From: Lachnospiraceae bacterium
GTDB taxonomy: Bacteria > Bacillota > Clostridia > Lachnospirales > Lachnospiraceae
Length of the DNA: 64,000 nt
Direction of reading: 5' to 3'
Assembly: GCA_017500935.1 (NCBI GenBank)
Contig: JAFVXW010000075.1
Location: 1 to 64,000, forward strand
The position numbers and the translations under genes are program-made. Position 1 is the stretch's first letter. Each line of letters begins with the position of its first letter. Below, piece after piece: positions 32,996-42,469 of this stretch. The notes under the pieces are model-generated. The model did no database searches and was not told the DNA's origin. It saw only the letters and a list, made by a program, of their open reading frames with translations.

Positions 32996-33794
32996 GAAAG
33001 GAGGGCAAAACCGGGTGCCTCTTTGGAGCAACTTACAGTTAACACAAAAAAGTAATCAGAAAAAAACTCTCCAGGAACATAAACATATCCTTAACGCTCT
33101 CAAGGATCCTCTCAAAAACCCCACCAAAACGACCGTGTCCAAAGGGGTATCCTGTTCTGTGTTTCTTTCAGGAAGCGTCACGGCAGAGACGTTGTTTGTA
33201 CTGCCGCTGTTTTTGTTTGCCATGGTCAATATTCTTTCAATTTTTTTGATGTTTGAACAGGCGCAGACAGAGCTTATGCGGCTGCATCAGACCGGACGGC
33301 AGATGGCGGTTCTTGCCCATACACAGGCAAAGGAAGGCAGCGAACCGGATATCCGGCTGGTTTCGGCAGAATATGTGCAGCCGCTGATCAGGATCATGGG
33401 CTATCAGGGGTATCTTTTCGTAACGGGCTGTGTGATGCACAAATGGACAGGATTTGATCTGGCGGGGGAAACCCTGCCGCAGCAGGAAGCTGAGGAAATG
33501 GTCTATATCACCGGAAACGGCGAGGCGTATCATCTTAGCAGAAGCTGCAGTTATTTGAATCCGGCGGTGGAGATGTATCCTCTGCAGCAGGCTAAGTCAC
33601 AGAAAAACGCAGACGGCAGCCGTTATACGGAATGTATGGTGTGCGGCAGCTCGGACTATGTGTATCTGACAAAGGACGGGGAACGCTGGCATGCATCCAT
33701 AACCTGCAGCGGTCTGAAAAGAACCGTGGATCTGGTCACCAAAAAAGCGGCGATCGAACAGGGGCGGCATGTCTGCAGCCGCTGCAGGGAATAA
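32988..33794 (+). CDS. TadE-like pseudopilin with duplicated cysteine-motif tail
   Basis: The 268-residue protein starts at ATG 32988 inside the end of the previous gene, with AAGGGA upstream. After a basic stretch of about 55 residues comes the pseudopilin helix SVTAETLFVLPLFLFAMVNI. The C-terminal third holds two copies of a 45-residue unit: VYITGNGEAYHLSRSCSYL ending YTECMVC, and VYLTKDGERWHASITCSGL ending HVCSRC. Each has one His and three Cys and looks like a small metal-binding module known at the end of secreted nucleases and surface proteins. A structural zinc role is inferred. Confidence 0.68.
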   Translation: MNRKGGQNRVPLWSNLQLTQKSNQKKTLQEHKHILNALKDPLKNPTKTTVSKGVSCSVFLSGSVTAETLFVLPLFLFAMVNILSIFLMFEQAQTELMRLHQTGRQMAVLAHTQAKEGSEPDIRLVSAEYVQPLIRIMGYQGYLFVTGCVMHKWTGFDLAGETLPQQEAEEMVYITGNGEAYHLSRSCSYLNPAVEMYPLQQAKSQKNADGSRYTECMVCGSSDYVYLTKDGERWHASITCSGLKRTVDLVTKKAAIEQGRHVCSRCRE

Positions 33795-33835
33795 AGGACA
33801 CCGACAGGTGTTTGTGTCAAACAAGGAGGAACAGA

Positions 33836-34261
33836 ATGAAATGGATTCTGTTATTGGGATGGGAAAGTGTCTGGGCCATACAGGATTTTAGAAATTACCG
33901 CATCAGCCGGCTTTTTTTGTACGGCGCAGTTCTGACAGGGGCAGCAGCGCAGGTTCAGCGGATTTTAGTTAAAACCGATACAGTCCGGGCGATACCGGCA
34001 GCAGTTTTGCCGGGTATTCTGATGCTTGCCCTTGGCTTTCTGACGGAAGGAAAACTTGGCAAAGCGGACGGTTATATGGTACTTGCCATTGGATTGTTTC
34101 TGGGATGGGAGCTTTGTACTGCTGTTTTGGCAGCAGCATGTCTGCTGGCTGCGCTGTATGCCGGATGCGGCATTGCGCTTGGAAAGCTTAACCGGAAATC
34201 ACGGATTTGTTTTGCCCCCTTTTTGCTGACAGCAACTCTGTTGGTGTGGGGAATTAGCTGA
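33836..34261 (+). CDS. tadV: Prepilin peptidase, A24 family (TadV/CpaA-like)
   Basis: The 141-residue membrane protein has the two catalytic aspartates of A24 peptidases, in QDFRNYRIS (near residue 18) and GKADGY (near residue 78). Five hydrophobic segments are visible. It should cut the leaders of Flp and TadE-like prepilins at the inner face of the membrane. ATG at 33836 follows AAGGAGGA by six bases. The short length is normal for TadV, which lacks the methylase domain. Confidence 0.8.
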   Translation: MKWILLLGWESVWAIQDFRNYRISRLFLYGAVLTGAAAQVQRILVKTDTVRAIPAAVLPGILMLALGFLTEGKLGKADGYMVLAIGLFLGWELCTAVLAAACLLAALYAGCGIALGKLNRKSRICFAPFLLTATLLVWGIS

Positions 34262-34273
34262 AAGGAGTACATC

Positions 34274-34705
34274 ATGCCAAAAGAAAAGGAAGAAGGATAT
34301 CTGACGGTGGAAACGGCGTTCTGGATGCCCGGACTTGCACTGCTGGCAGCTGCGATGGTTTTTTTGTGCAGTTATCTGTATCAGGGCTGTTTTATGTCCC
34401 AGAATGCTTATCTTGCCGCCTTCAGGGGCAGCAGAGTCCGTCAGCTTACACTTCGGGAGGAACAAGTCAAAAAAGAACTCGCCGGTCTGACAGACTGGCA
34501 GGTGTTGTCTTTTGGTGAAACAAAACAGGAGGTGGAAACCGGTATGGCAGGAGTGACGGTTACATTATCGCGAAAAACACCGCTTCTGAAAGCAGACGGG
34601 ACAGCTTTGATGCTGGTAAGGAAAAAAACGGCAATATGCCTGGATCCGGTGGATTATATCCGGGGATTACAGATTTTGGATAAGGCAGGGGAGATACAGA
34701 AATGA
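34274..34705 (+). CDS. TadE/TadF-like pseudopilin
   Basis: The 143-residue protein begins with a charged leader, then GYLTVETAFWMPGLALLAAAMVFL, where Glu at mature position 5 and the hydrophobic helix mark a type IVb pseudopilin. A globular outward domain follows. The stop overlaps the next gene's ATG by four bases. Confidence 0.75.
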   Translation: MPKEKEEGYLTVETAFWMPGLALLAAAMVFLCSYLYQGCFMSQNAYLAAFRGSRVRQLTLREEQVKKELAGLTDWQVLSFGETKQEVETGMAGVTVTLSRKTPLLKADGTALMLVRKKTAICLDPVDYIRGLQILDKAGEIQK

Positions 34706-35889
34706 TACAGGCAGAATATCGAAGAGAGTTAAATCACAGTTATATGGTAATTCAAAATTCCATCCTGCAGCTGACACAGCAGTATTCCTACCGTATGCTG
34801 CGGGAAAACAGGATCCGCAGGCTTTTGTCCTGTCAGGAAAGAATGGTGGACGGCAAATCCTGTCTTTATTTTGAAATTTCATCCCGTCAGTCTCTGGAAC
34901 GTTTTTTCGAGGGGAAAAAGCTGGATGCCATGCAGATTTGGCAGATTCTGGAACAGACAATGCAGGTGCTTGAAGATATGGGAGAGTATCTTCTGGACGG
35001 AGAAAGCCTGATATTAGACCCGTCCTGTATCTTTCTGGATGTGGAGACGGAAGAGATGTATTTCTGTTATTGTCCGGGCTGGGGAAAGGGCGAAAATCCG
35101 TATACTGCGCTGGCGGATTTTTTTCTGGAACATGCAGATTACAGCCGGGAAACAGCGGTCAATCTGGCTTATCAGTTTTATAAACTGTCAAAATCGGACA
35201 GTTTTGTACTGGCATCCTTTCTGGCCTGCATTGAGAAAAAGAATATCCGCACACAGCAGAAAGAATGGGAGAAAACGCCGCAGTCTGATGAGGACAGACA
35301 GTGGGAAGTGCCCCCGGAACCGGTTTTGACAGAGTGTTTTGAAACAGAAAGTGAAATGGGAGCCAAAGAGGAGCGCAGACGAAAGAGAAACTGGCTGCAG
35401 CGCCTGTTTGGTCCCAAAGAGAAAAAGAAAACGCAAATTTTCTCCAAACAAAAACAGACGCCAGGCACAGAAGACAACAGAACGCTCTGGGATGTGTATG
35501 CAGATGCGCTGGAAAAAAGGGAAGCGGGGGAAACCATCTATTTTTCAGATTTAGAAAAGCCCCGGTCAAAGCCGTCCGGCGTTCCTTATCTGACAGAGGT
35601 AAAGGGAAAACGGAGATTTTCACTGGAAATGCTGCCTGTTACAGTGGGAAAAATGGCTGACAGGGCAGAAATTGTTCTGGACGATGCTTCCGTAAGCCGG
35701 GTCCATGCGCGCTTTTTCTCGGACGGAGGAGAGGATCTTCTTCTGATCGATCTGAATTCCCGCAACGGCACCATGATAAATGACAGAAAACTGGCGCCAA
35801 ACGAAGCTGCGAAGGTGGAATTGGGAGATAAAATCCGGTTTGGACGGGAGTGTTTTGAACTGGCATTTATTGACAGCATCGGGGAATAG
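34702..35889 (+). CDS. DUF6382/FHA-domain protein
   Basis: The 395-residue protein has an N-terminal domain (about 1-165, REL-NHSYMVIQ start) of the DUF6382 type. A basic linker is at about 215-255 (ERRRKRNWLQRLFGPKEKKK). A C-terminal FHA domain is at about 305-390, with the phosphothreonine-binding pattern SRVHARF and LNSRNGTMIN. It should read phosphorylation by a Ser/Thr kinase at the cytoplasmic side of the pilus machine. No kinase is encoded in the cluster. It ends the tight part of the Tad operon. Confidence 0.82.
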   Translation: MIQAEYRRELNHSYMVIQNSILQLTQQYSYRMLRENRIRRLLSCQERMVDGKSCLYFEISSRQSLERFFEGKKLDAMQIWQILEQTMQVLEDMGEYLLDGESLILDPSCIFLDVETEEMYFCYCPGWGKGENPYTALADFFLEHADYSRETAVNLAYQFYKLSKSDSFVLASFLACIEKKNIRTQQKEWEKTPQSDEDRQWEVPPEPVLTECFETESEMGAKEERRRKRNWLQRLFGPKEKKKTQIFSKQKQTPGTEDNRTLWDVYADALEKREAGETIYFSDLEKPRSKPSGVPYLTEVKGKRRFSLEMLPVTVGKMADRAEIVLDDASVSRVHARFFSDGGEDLLLIDLNSRNGTMINDRKLAPNEAAKVELGDKIRFGRECFELAFIDSIGE

Positions 35890-35959
35890 TGATACCATTT
35901 TTATATGAAAATGCTGTATTTATCGGCACTTTTGGCAGAATACAATTGGAGGAACGTGT

Positions 35960-36607
35960 ATGGCAGAGCGATATTCCGGAAAGGAAAATAGCTTATGGCG
36001 CGGCTGGATTTCCAAGGAGATTCCGGTCTGCTGCATTGTGCTGATCAGTATCAATGTGCTGATTTTTCTGCTGGAGCTGCTTGTGCCTGCGCTTGGAAGC
36101 TGGCTTGAAAAAGAAGGGTGTTTCGGCGTTATTTACCTGATTTATGACAGGGAATGGTATCGTCTGGTCACATCCGCATTTCTGCACGCAGATGCAGAGC
36201 ATCTTGCCAACAATATGATCCTTTTGTATTTTGCAGGCGATATTGTGGAACGCAGTCTGGGACGCGTACGTTTCTGTATTTTGTATCTGACAGCTGCTGT
36301 CTGCGGTAATCTGCTGTCTGCGGCTTACGAGATCTCCACCGGCGGTTTTTATGATTCTATCGGAGCAAGCGGAGCCGTGTTTGGCATGACAGGCGCACTT
36401 TTGTTTCTGGTGATCCTGAAACGCGGGAAGGCGGCAGAGATTACGATACAGCGGATGCTGATCGCGGTGGCACTGTCATTTTATGCAGGATTTACCAATC
36501 CGTCCGTCAATAATGCCGCGCATCTGGGCGGTCTTGTGACAGGGTTTATACTGGCGTTTGTACTGGGGATCATTCCGCAAAAAAAGGATGAGATAAGGAG
36601 ATTTTAG
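35960..36607 (+). CDS. Rhomboid-family intramembrane serine protease
   Basis: The 215-residue protein has six membrane segments. The catalytic Ser lies in IGASGAVFGMTGAL (near residue 137), the catalytic His in NNAAHLGGLVTG (near 187), and the HADAEHLANNM block earlier. It cuts substrates within the membrane. It lies 70 bases downstream of the FHA gene on the same strand, so it may be co-expressed with the pilus genes and act on a Tad protein; that link is inference. Confidence 0.85.
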   Translation: MAERYSGKENSLWRGWISKEIPVCCIVLISINVLIFLLELLVPALGSWLEKEGCFGVIYLIYDREWYRLVTSAFLHADAEHLANNMILLYFAGDIVERSLGRVRFCILYLTAAVCGNLLSAAYEISTGGFYDSIGASGAVFGMTGALLFLVILKRGKAAEITIQRMLIAVALSFYAGFTNPSVNNAAHLGGLVTGFILAFVLGIIPQKKDEIRRF

Positions 36608-36611
36608 TATT

Positions 36612-37025
36612 ATGAAAAAAGATAACTGTATTTTCTGTAAGATCGCAAATGGAGAGATTCCGTCCCGCACTCTTTATGAGAACGAACGGTTTCGTGTGAT
36701 TCTGGATCTGGGACCTGCTGCCAAGGGTCACGCCCTGATCCTGCCCAAGGAGCATTTTGACAATTTATATGAGCTGCCGGATGACTGGTGCAGCGATGTG
36801 ATGAAGCTGGCAAAGAAGATGGCGGCACAGATGACAGAAAAGCTGCACTGCGACGGCTTTAATCTGGTACAGAACAATGGAACTGCTGCAGGACAGACGG
36901 TATTCCATTTCCATATGCATCTGATTCCCAGATATGACAATGACGGGCTGAACATTAACTGGACACCCGGCAATCCTGCGGCTGAGGAACTGGATGCTGT
37001 GCGCGCGCTGATCTGCGGAGAATAA
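36612..37025 (+). CDS. HIT-family nucleotide-binding protein
   Basis: The 137-residue protein has the zinc-type start CIFCKIANGEIPS and the triad FHFHMHLIPR (around residues 98-103). HIT proteins hydrolyse adenosine phosphoramidates or similar nucleotides in the cytoplasm. It follows the rhomboid gene by four bases. Confidence 0.9.
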   Translation: MKKDNCIFCKIANGEIPSRTLYENERFRVILDLGPAAKGHALILPKEHFDNLYELPDDWCSDVMKLAKKMAAQMTEKLHCDGFNLVQNNGTAAGQTVFHFHMHLIPRYDNDGLNINWTPGNPAAEELDAVRALICGE

Positions 37026-37051
37026 ATGAGAATCTGAATATCGACAAAAAG

Positions 37052-37102
37052 AAAACCTGAATGATCCGGCAGATGCATATTTTCGGATCATTCAGGTTTT
37101 TT
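37052..37102. terminator. Bidirectional terminator between HIT gene and murG
   Basis: AAAACCTGAATGATCCG pairs with CGGATCATTCAGGTTTT around a 15-nt loop, then TT. It serves convergent genes. Confidence 0.85.
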
Positions 37103-37142
37103 GTGCGTACTGTTATTTGTGTTCTGTCAGGATTGAACAGCT

Positions 37143-38213
37143 TTACTTGTTTACGATTTCTTCCAGAACAGCAGCGATTGCGGAAATGGCGTTGGTCTGC
37201 TGGCTTTTGCCCATAGTACGGATATAGCTGTCTTTGGTGTGATACAGCTCCAGTACCTTTTCTGCAAGAAGATCGGGAGACAGATAGTCTTCGTCGATTA
37301 CAATGGAGTAGCCCTGGGACTCAAAAGAGCGGGCATTTAAGATCTGGTCTCCGCGGCTGGAACCGGCAGGAAGCGGGATCAGCACGTTGGGCTTTTTTAA
37401 GGCGAGCAGTTCGCAGAGGGCATTGGCACCGGCTCTGGAGATCACAACATCTGCCATGGCAAAGATGTCTTTGAGTTCGTCTTTTACATATTCAAACTGT
37501 TTGTAGCCCTTGGTATTTAAAAGCAGATTGTCTATCTTTTCGCGTCCGCAAAGATGAACCACCTGAAACTGTTCCAGCAGTTTGGGAAGTGCTTCGCGCA
37601 CTGCCTGATTGACGGCAGCAGCACCTAAAGAACCGCCGATGACCATAAGCACCGGTTTCTGGTCCGTAAATCCGCACAGCTGATATCCGGCTTCTTTCTT
37701 TCCGGAAAGCAGTTCCTGGCGGATGGGAGAACCTGTCAGGATCGCTTTCTCTGCAGGAAGATTGCGCATGGTTTCCGGGAAATTGCAGCAGACTTTTTTG
37801 GCAACGGGAATGCAGAGTTTGTTGGCAAGTCCGGGAGTCATGTCGGATTCGTGGATCACGCAGGGGATCTTTAAGGAAGCAGCGGCACGTACAACGGGTA
37901 CTGCAACAAATCCGCCCTTGGAAAATACCACGTCGGGATTGATCTGGCGCAGGTATTTGCGGGCTTCCGCATAACCTTTCAACACGCGGAACGGGTCGGT
38001 AAAGTTCTTTAAGTCAAAATATCTGCGGAATTTGCCGGTGGCAATTCCGTAATAGGGGATACGAAAATCGCTGACAAGCTGTTTTTCCATTCCTTCGTAG
38101 GAACCGATGTAGGAAACATCGTAGCCAAGCTCTTTGAGCTTGGGTAAAAGGGCGATGTTGGGCGTGATATGACCTGCCGTTCCACCGCCGGTAAGCACGA
38201 TTTTTTTCGCCAT
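37143..38213 (-). CDS. murG: UDP-N-acetylglucosamine transferase MurG
   Basis: The 356-residue GT28 enzyme begins KKIVLTGGGTAGHITPNIAL and has VIHESDMTPGLANKL, MVIGGSLGAAAVNQ and VISRAGANALCELL, all standard MurG motifs. It adds GlcNAc to lipid I at the inner face of the membrane to make lipid II. The ATG at 38213 is chosen for the AGGAGG six bases upstream; the frame runs 16 codons further without a ribosome site. It follows the TSCPD gene on the same strand with a 17-base gap. It is away from any cell-wall cluster in this window. Confidence 0.9.
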   Translation of the reverse strand: MAKKIVLTGGGTAGHITPNIALLPKLKELGYDVSYIGSYEGMEKQLVSDFRIPYYGIATGKFRRYFDLKNFTDPFRVLKGYAEARKYLRQINPDVVFSKGGFVAVPVVRAAASLKIPCVIHESDMTPGLANKLCIPVAKKVCCNFPETMRNLPAEKAILTGSPIRQELLSGKKEAGYQLCGFTDQKPVLMVIGGSLGAAAVNQAVREALPKLLEQFQVVHLCGREKIDNLLLNTKGYKQFEYVKDELKDIFAMADVVISRAGANALCELLALKKPNVLIPLPAGSSRGDQILNARSFESQGYSIVIDEDYLSPDLLAEKVLELYHTKDSYIRTMGKSQQTNAISAIAAVLEEIVNK

Positions 38214-38230
38214 ACCGGGCCTCCTGGGAT

Positions 38231-38473
38231 TTAGTTCTTGGTCATGGATTCCAGCGCACATGCCAGCTGGTCAGGGCAGGATGTAGCCTTAAAGCCGCAG
38301 CGGATGCCTTTGAGTCTGCTGATGGCGTCTTCACAGGTCATGCCTGCAACCAGAGCGGAGATACCCTTTAAGTTGCCGTTGCAGCCGCCGGTGAATGCTA
38401 CAGATTTGATGATGTTGCCGTCCAGTTCGATGTCGATTGCGCTGGCACAGGTTCCTTTTGTCTGATATCTCAT
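38231..38473 (-). CDS. TSCPD-domain protein (TIGR03905 type)
   Basis: The 80-residue protein carries the TSCPD motif at its end (GFKATSCPDQLACAL) and GGCNGNLKGISAL. Such small proteins are widespread in Clostridia; the domain also occurs at the C-terminus of B12-dependent ribonucleotide reductases. Its own role is unknown. AAGGAGGAAA lies before the ATG. Confidence 0.85.
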   Translation of the reverse strand: MRYQTKGTCASAIDIELDGNIIKSVAFTGGCNGNLKGISALVAGMTCEDAISRLKGIRCGFKATSCPDQLACALESMTKN

Positions 38474-38643
38474 GATAATTTCCTCCTTAAAATCGTATGA
38501 TAATACATGATAATTATGATATTGGAATATAACTGTGAAAGTAAAATACAGTTACCTATGGATTATATCAGTTTTTACAGGAAAAGGAAAGGTTCGCATG
38601 AAAAATTGAGCCTGAAAATTTGGCTTGAAAACAGAGCCTGTCT

Positions 38644-38674
38644 TTGATACACTGAATATGAATTATGGTATATT
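38644..38674 (+). promoter_or_regulatory. Putative pgi promoter with extended -10
   Basis: TGGTATATT gives an extended -10 (TATATT at 38669-38674); a TTGATA -35 lies 19 bp upstream (38644-38649). Confidence 0.5.
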
Positions 38675-38752
38675 GCGGTTTTAATGAAAACTGCCGGATG
38701 AAATTTCGTTGATCTGCTGCAAACAGGCAAATCAAAAAGGAGGAAAAGCATC

Positions 38753-40102
38753 ATGAGTGCAAAAGTTACATTTGACTGGGCCAAAGCAGCGCCCTTTATC
38801 AAAGAACATGAAGTGACCAATATGAAGAAGCTGGCTATGGAAGCAAAGGATCTGCTGGTTTCCAAGACCGGTGCAGGCAATGATTTCTTAGGATGGATCG
38901 ATCTGCCTGTTGATTATGATAAGGAAGAGTTTGGCAGAATCAAAAAAGCAGCAGATAAGATCAAGGAAGATTCCGAAGTGCTTCTGGTGATCGGTATCGG
39001 CGGTTCCTATCTGGGAGCAAGAGCTGCGATCGAATTTTTAAGACACAGCTTTTACAATACTGTAAGCAAAGAAATCAGAAAGACACCCGAAATCTACTTT
39101 GTAGGCAATTCCATCAGCTCCACTTATATCAAGCATCTGATGGATGTGATCGGTGACAGGGATTTCTCCATCAATATGATCTCCAAATCCGGTACTACCA
39201 CAGAACCTGCGATCGCATTCCGTGTGTTTAAGGAAATTCTGGAAAAGAAATACGGCAAAGAAGAAGCTGCAAAGAGAATCTATGCTACCACTGACAAGGC
39301 AAGAGGTGCATTAAAGAAAGTGGCTGACGAAGAAGGTTATGAGACCTTTGTTGTGCCGGATGATGTGGGCGGACGTTTCTCTGTTCTGACTGCAGTAGGT
39401 CTGCTTCCCATCGCAGTAAGCGGTGCAGACATTGATAAGCTGATGGAAGGTGCAGCAAGCGGCCGTGAAATGGCTCTGAACGCTCCTTTTGAAGAAAATG
39501 ATGCTGTAAAATATGCAGCACTGCGCAATATCATGCTCAGAAAGGGCAAAGGCATCGAAGTGCTGGCTAACTATGAACCCAGCGTACATTTTGTTTCCGA
39601 ATGGTGGAAGCAGCTGTACGGTGAGTCCGAAGGCAAGGATCAGAAGGGTATTTTCCCCGCAAGTGTGGATCTGACCACCGATTTACATTCCATGGGTCAG
39701 TTCATCCAGGACGGTGCACGCACCATGTTTGAGACCGTTATCAATATCGAGACTTCCCGTGAAGAGATCATTCTGGGCAAGGAAGAAGTGGATCTGGACG
39801 GCTTAAACTATCTGGCTGGCCAGAGCGTTGATTTTGTCAACAAGAGTGCAATGAACGGCACCATTCTGGCACATACCGACGGTCAGGTTCCCAACTTCAT
39901 GATCAACATTCCTGAAGTAAATGAATATTATCTTGGTCAGCTGTTCTACTTCTTTGAGTTTGGATGCGGCGTAAGCGGCTATATCCTGGGTGTAAATCCT
40001 TTCGATCAGCCCGGTGTGGAAAGCTATAAGAAGAACATGTTTGCTCTGCTTGGCAAGCCCGGCTATGAAGCACAGAGAGAAGAACTGTTAAAGAGACTGT
40101 AA
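38753..40102 (+). CDS. pgi: Glucose-6-phosphate isomerase
   Basis: The 449-residue protein has [32 protein letters not shown] and the [18 protein letters not shown] block of Pgi, with length normal for Gram-positive enzymes. It interconverts glucose-6-phosphate and fructose-6-phosphate in the cytoplasm. AAGGAGGAAAAGC precedes the ATG. Codon choice is biased as expected for a strongly expressed gene. It stands alone with its own promoter and hairpin. Confidence 0.95.
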   Translation: MSAKVTFDWAKAAPFIKEHEVTNMKKLAMEAKDLLVSKTGAGNDFLGWIDLPVDYDKEEFGRIKKAADKIKEDSEVLLVIGIGGSYLGARAAIEFLRHSFYNTVSKEIRKTPEIYFVGNSISSTYIKHLMDVIGDRDFSINMISKSGTTTEPAIAFRVFKEILEKKYGKEEAAKRIYATTDKARGALKKVADEEGYETFVVPDDVGGRFSVLTAVGLLPIAVSGADIDKLMEGAASGREMALNAPFEENDAVKYAALRNIMLRKGKGIEVLANYEPSVHFVSEWWKQLYGESEGKDQKGIFPASVDLTTDLHSMGQFIQDGARTMFETVINIETSREEIILGKEEVDLDGLNYLAGQSVDFVNKSAMNGTILAHTDGQVPNFMINIPEVNEYYLGQLFYFFEFGCGVSGYILGVNPFDQPGVESYKKNMFALLGKPGYEAQREELLKRL

Positions 40103-40127
40103 TCAGACGTAAAGATACAAAGACACG

Positions 40128-40154
40128 GAGCCGGGCTTTTTAAGTCCGGCTCTT
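40128..40154 (+). terminator. Hairpin after pgi
   Basis: GAGCCGG / CCGGCTC stem (40128-40134 and 40146-40152), followed by only TTT; a weak terminator. Confidence 0.6.
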
Positions 40155-40184
40155 TGCATAAACAAGTGTATGAGGGATTTTTCT

Positions 40185-41138
40185 ATGAAAATTGTGGTGA
40201 TGGACCGTTCCAGCGTGGGCGACGATACCTGTGTGGACGGTTTTTACAGATTCGGCGAGGTGGAACAGCATTACAGCACCCCCAATGAACTGGTGGCAGA
40301 GCGCGTAAAGGACGCAGATATTATTGTCAACAACAAAAATCTGCTGAATGAAGCGTCTTTAAAGGATGCCCAAAATGTAAAGCTTATTTGTCAGCTGGCG
40401 ACAGGATACGATAATGTAGATGTGGAATACTGCAAAAAACGCGGCATCAAGGTGGCAAATGTGCGCAATTATTCCACGGCTGCTGTGGTGCAACATACCA
40501 TTGCGCTGGCATTGTCTGTGCTGGAGAATCTGCCTTATTATGATGAATATGTAAAATCAGGTACTTATGCTTCCCAGCCCCGTTTTTCCCATTACGGCAG
40601 TCTTTTTTATGATCTGGAAGGTAAAACCTGGGGAATTATCGGCATGGGAAATATCGGACGTGGGGTTGCAAAGGTGGCAGAAGCACTGGGCTGCAAGGTG
40701 ATCTTTTATTCTGCTTCCGGAAACAGTACCTGCACCGATTATGAGCGTGTGGAATTTGATGAACTGCTTGCAAGGGCAGATGTGCTTTCCCTGCACTGTC
40801 CGTTAAGTGAGCGCACAAAACATATCATCAATGCAGATGCGCTGCATAAAATGAAAAAGGAAGCGATTCTTGTCAATGTAGCCCGGGGGGCGGTCGTAGA
40901 TACAAAGGCGCTTTCCGATGCTCTTCTTGAAGGGCAGATCCGCGGTGCAGGACTGGATGTTTTTGAAAAAGAACCGATGGTGCCTGATGACAGTCTGCTG
41001 GCGGTCAAAGATACCGGACGTCTGCAGATGACTCCGCACATGGCGTGGGCAAGCATTGAGGCCAGACAGCGCTGTGTGGATGAAACCTGTCTGAATATCG
41101 AAGCGTTTCTGCAGGGAAAAGAGCGGAATCTGGTATAA
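40185..41138 (+). CDS. D-2-hydroxyacid dehydrogenase, NAD-dependent
   Basis: The 317-residue protein has an NAD fold GIIGMGNIGRGVAKVAEALG (around residue 150), catalytic Arg in NVARGAVVD, Glu in FEKEPM and His in TPHMAWAS. The family reduces 2-keto acids such as pyruvate, hydroxypyruvate or glyoxylate. The ATG at 40185 is preferred to that at 40170, because GAGGGA stands eight bases upstream. The HMAWAS version of the His loop is common in hydroxypyruvate/glycerate-type members, but substrate remains open. Confidence 0.85.
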   Translation: MKIVVMDRSSVGDDTCVDGFYRFGEVEQHYSTPNELVAERVKDADIIVNNKNLLNEASLKDAQNVKLICQLATGYDNVDVEYCKKRGIKVANVRNYSTAAVVQHTIALALSVLENLPYYDEYVKSGTYASQPRFSHYGSLFYDLEGKTWGIIGMGNIGRGVAKVAEALGCKVIFYSASGNSTCTDYERVEFDELLARADVLSLHCPLSERTKHIINADALHKMKKEAILVNVARGAVVDTKALSDALLEGQIRGAGLDVFEKEPMVPDDSLLAVKDTGRLQMTPHMAWASIEARQRCVDETCLNIEAFLQGKERNLV

Positions 41139-41177
41139 ATATTGTGCTAATTTTTCCGATGCAGTATGTGCCGTTTC

Positions 41178-41206
41178 TTGACGTTTTTAAATTGATTTTT
41201 TATAAT
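41178..41206 (+). promoter_or_regulatory. Sigma-A promoter of the AI-2E family gene
   Basis: TTGACG (41178-41183), 17-bp spacer, TATAAT (41201-41206). Confidence 0.75.
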
Positions 41207-41278
41207 AAAATTGACAGGTCTGTGTAACGGCTTTGCAGTATGGCAATTACAAAACAGAACTTGAAACGGAGGATTGGA

Positions 41279-42358
41279 TTGCTTATGGAAACAGAAAAAA
41301 GGAGAAAGTTTCTCATAAATACTGCATATTTTGCGGTGATCGCAGCCATTTCGGTTTTGCTGATCAAATATGCAATATCGATGCTGGCACCTTTTGTGAT
41401 CGGATTTGTGATCGCATATCTGTTAAAGAGCATGATCCGTTTTCTGGCAAACAAGACAAAGCTTTCCTGGAAGTGGAGTGCAGTTGTCATCGTGACAGCC
41501 TTTTATGTGCTGGTCGGAGTGCTCGTTTCATTAGTGGGAGTACAGACACTGTCCGGTATTGCAGATCTGATACGAAGCATCCCGAGTATATATTCAGAGG
41601 AGATTCAGCCTGTATTTTTGAGAATTGTCTTTAATGTGGAAGAATTTCTGATGCGTCTGGATCCTTCTCTGGTAAGTACCATGAACAATCTTGCGGAAGA
41701 TGTGCTTTCCTCCATGGGTTCGATGGTTTCGAGTCTCTCGGTTGAGGCCATGAGCATTATTACAGGTATTGCCTATGCGCTGCCGGGACTGTTTATTGAA
41801 CTGGTACTGCTGATCGTTTCCACCTATTTTGTTGCCATTGACTATCAGATTTTGAAAGATTTCTGTTTCCGTCAGCTGAATAAGGCGGCACAGAGTATTT
41901 TTCTGGAAATCAAGGAATATGTGGTGGGAACGCTTTGGGTATGTATCCGTTCCTATGCGCTTATCATGTTCATTACTTTTGTGGAGATAGCCATCGGTCT
42001 TGCCATTCTCAAAGTGCCTCACGCAGTTCTGATTTCGGCATGCATTGCGATTTTTGATATTCTGCCGGTGGTGGGAACAGGCGGCATCATGCTTCCCTGG
42101 GCGCTCATCGCCGCAGTCAGCGGTAATTTCGGTCTGGGGCTTGGGCTTTTGATCCTGTATATTGTGATCACAGTGATCCGTAATATCATTGAACCCAAGA
42201 TCGTTGGAGGACAGTTGGGACTGCATGCCATAGTGATACTTGCCAGCATGTTTTTGGGTGTGCAGGTACTTGGTGTGGTGGGGCTGTTTGGTTTCCCCAT
42301 CGGTCTGTCGCTTATGGTGCATCTGAACAAACGCGGCGTGATTAATATAATGAAATAA
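41279..42358 (+). CDS. AI-2E-family membrane transporter
   Basis: The 359-residue protein has about seven to eight membrane segments and the family blocks FDILPVVGTGGIMLPWALI and VIRNIIEPKIVGGQLGLHAI. Members export autoinducer-2, sodium or other ions; the substrate cannot be told here. The start is uncertain. TTG at 41279 has GGAGG six bases upstream and is chosen; ATG at 41240 has no ribosome site and ATG at 41285 sits 12 bases from it. Confidence 0.8.
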   Translation: MLMETEKRRKFLINTAYFAVIAAISVLLIKYAISMLAPFVIGFVIAYLLKSMIRFLANKTKLSWKWSAVVIVTAFYVLVGVLVSLVGVQTLSGIADLIRSIPSIYSEEIQPVFLRIVFNVEEFLMRLDPSLVSTMNNLAEDVLSSMGSMVSSLSVEAMSIITGIAYALPGLFIELVLLIVSTYFVAIDYQILKDFCFRQLNKAAQSIFLEIKEYVVGTLWVCIRSYALIMFITFVEIAIGLAILKVPHAVLISACIAIFDILPVVGTGGIMLPWALIAAVSGNFGLGLGLLILYIVITVIRNIIEPKIVGGQLGLHAIVILASMFLGVQVLGVVGLFGFPIGLSLMVHLNKRGVINIMK

Positions 42359-42393
42359 AGATATTTAGCAGATAATTAATAAGAAAAGGCATG

Positions 42394-42429
42394 AAAATGG
42401 CAGGATATCGATCGGTATCCTGCCATTTT
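42394..42429. terminator. Bidirectional terminator
   Basis: AAAATGGCAGGATA pairs with TATCCTGCCATTTT around TCGATCGG, between the convergent AI-2E and solute-binding-protein genes. Confidence 0.88.
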
Positions 42430-42469
42430 GGGATATTAGATTAAGGGGAAACTGTTTATGTAAAAAATA

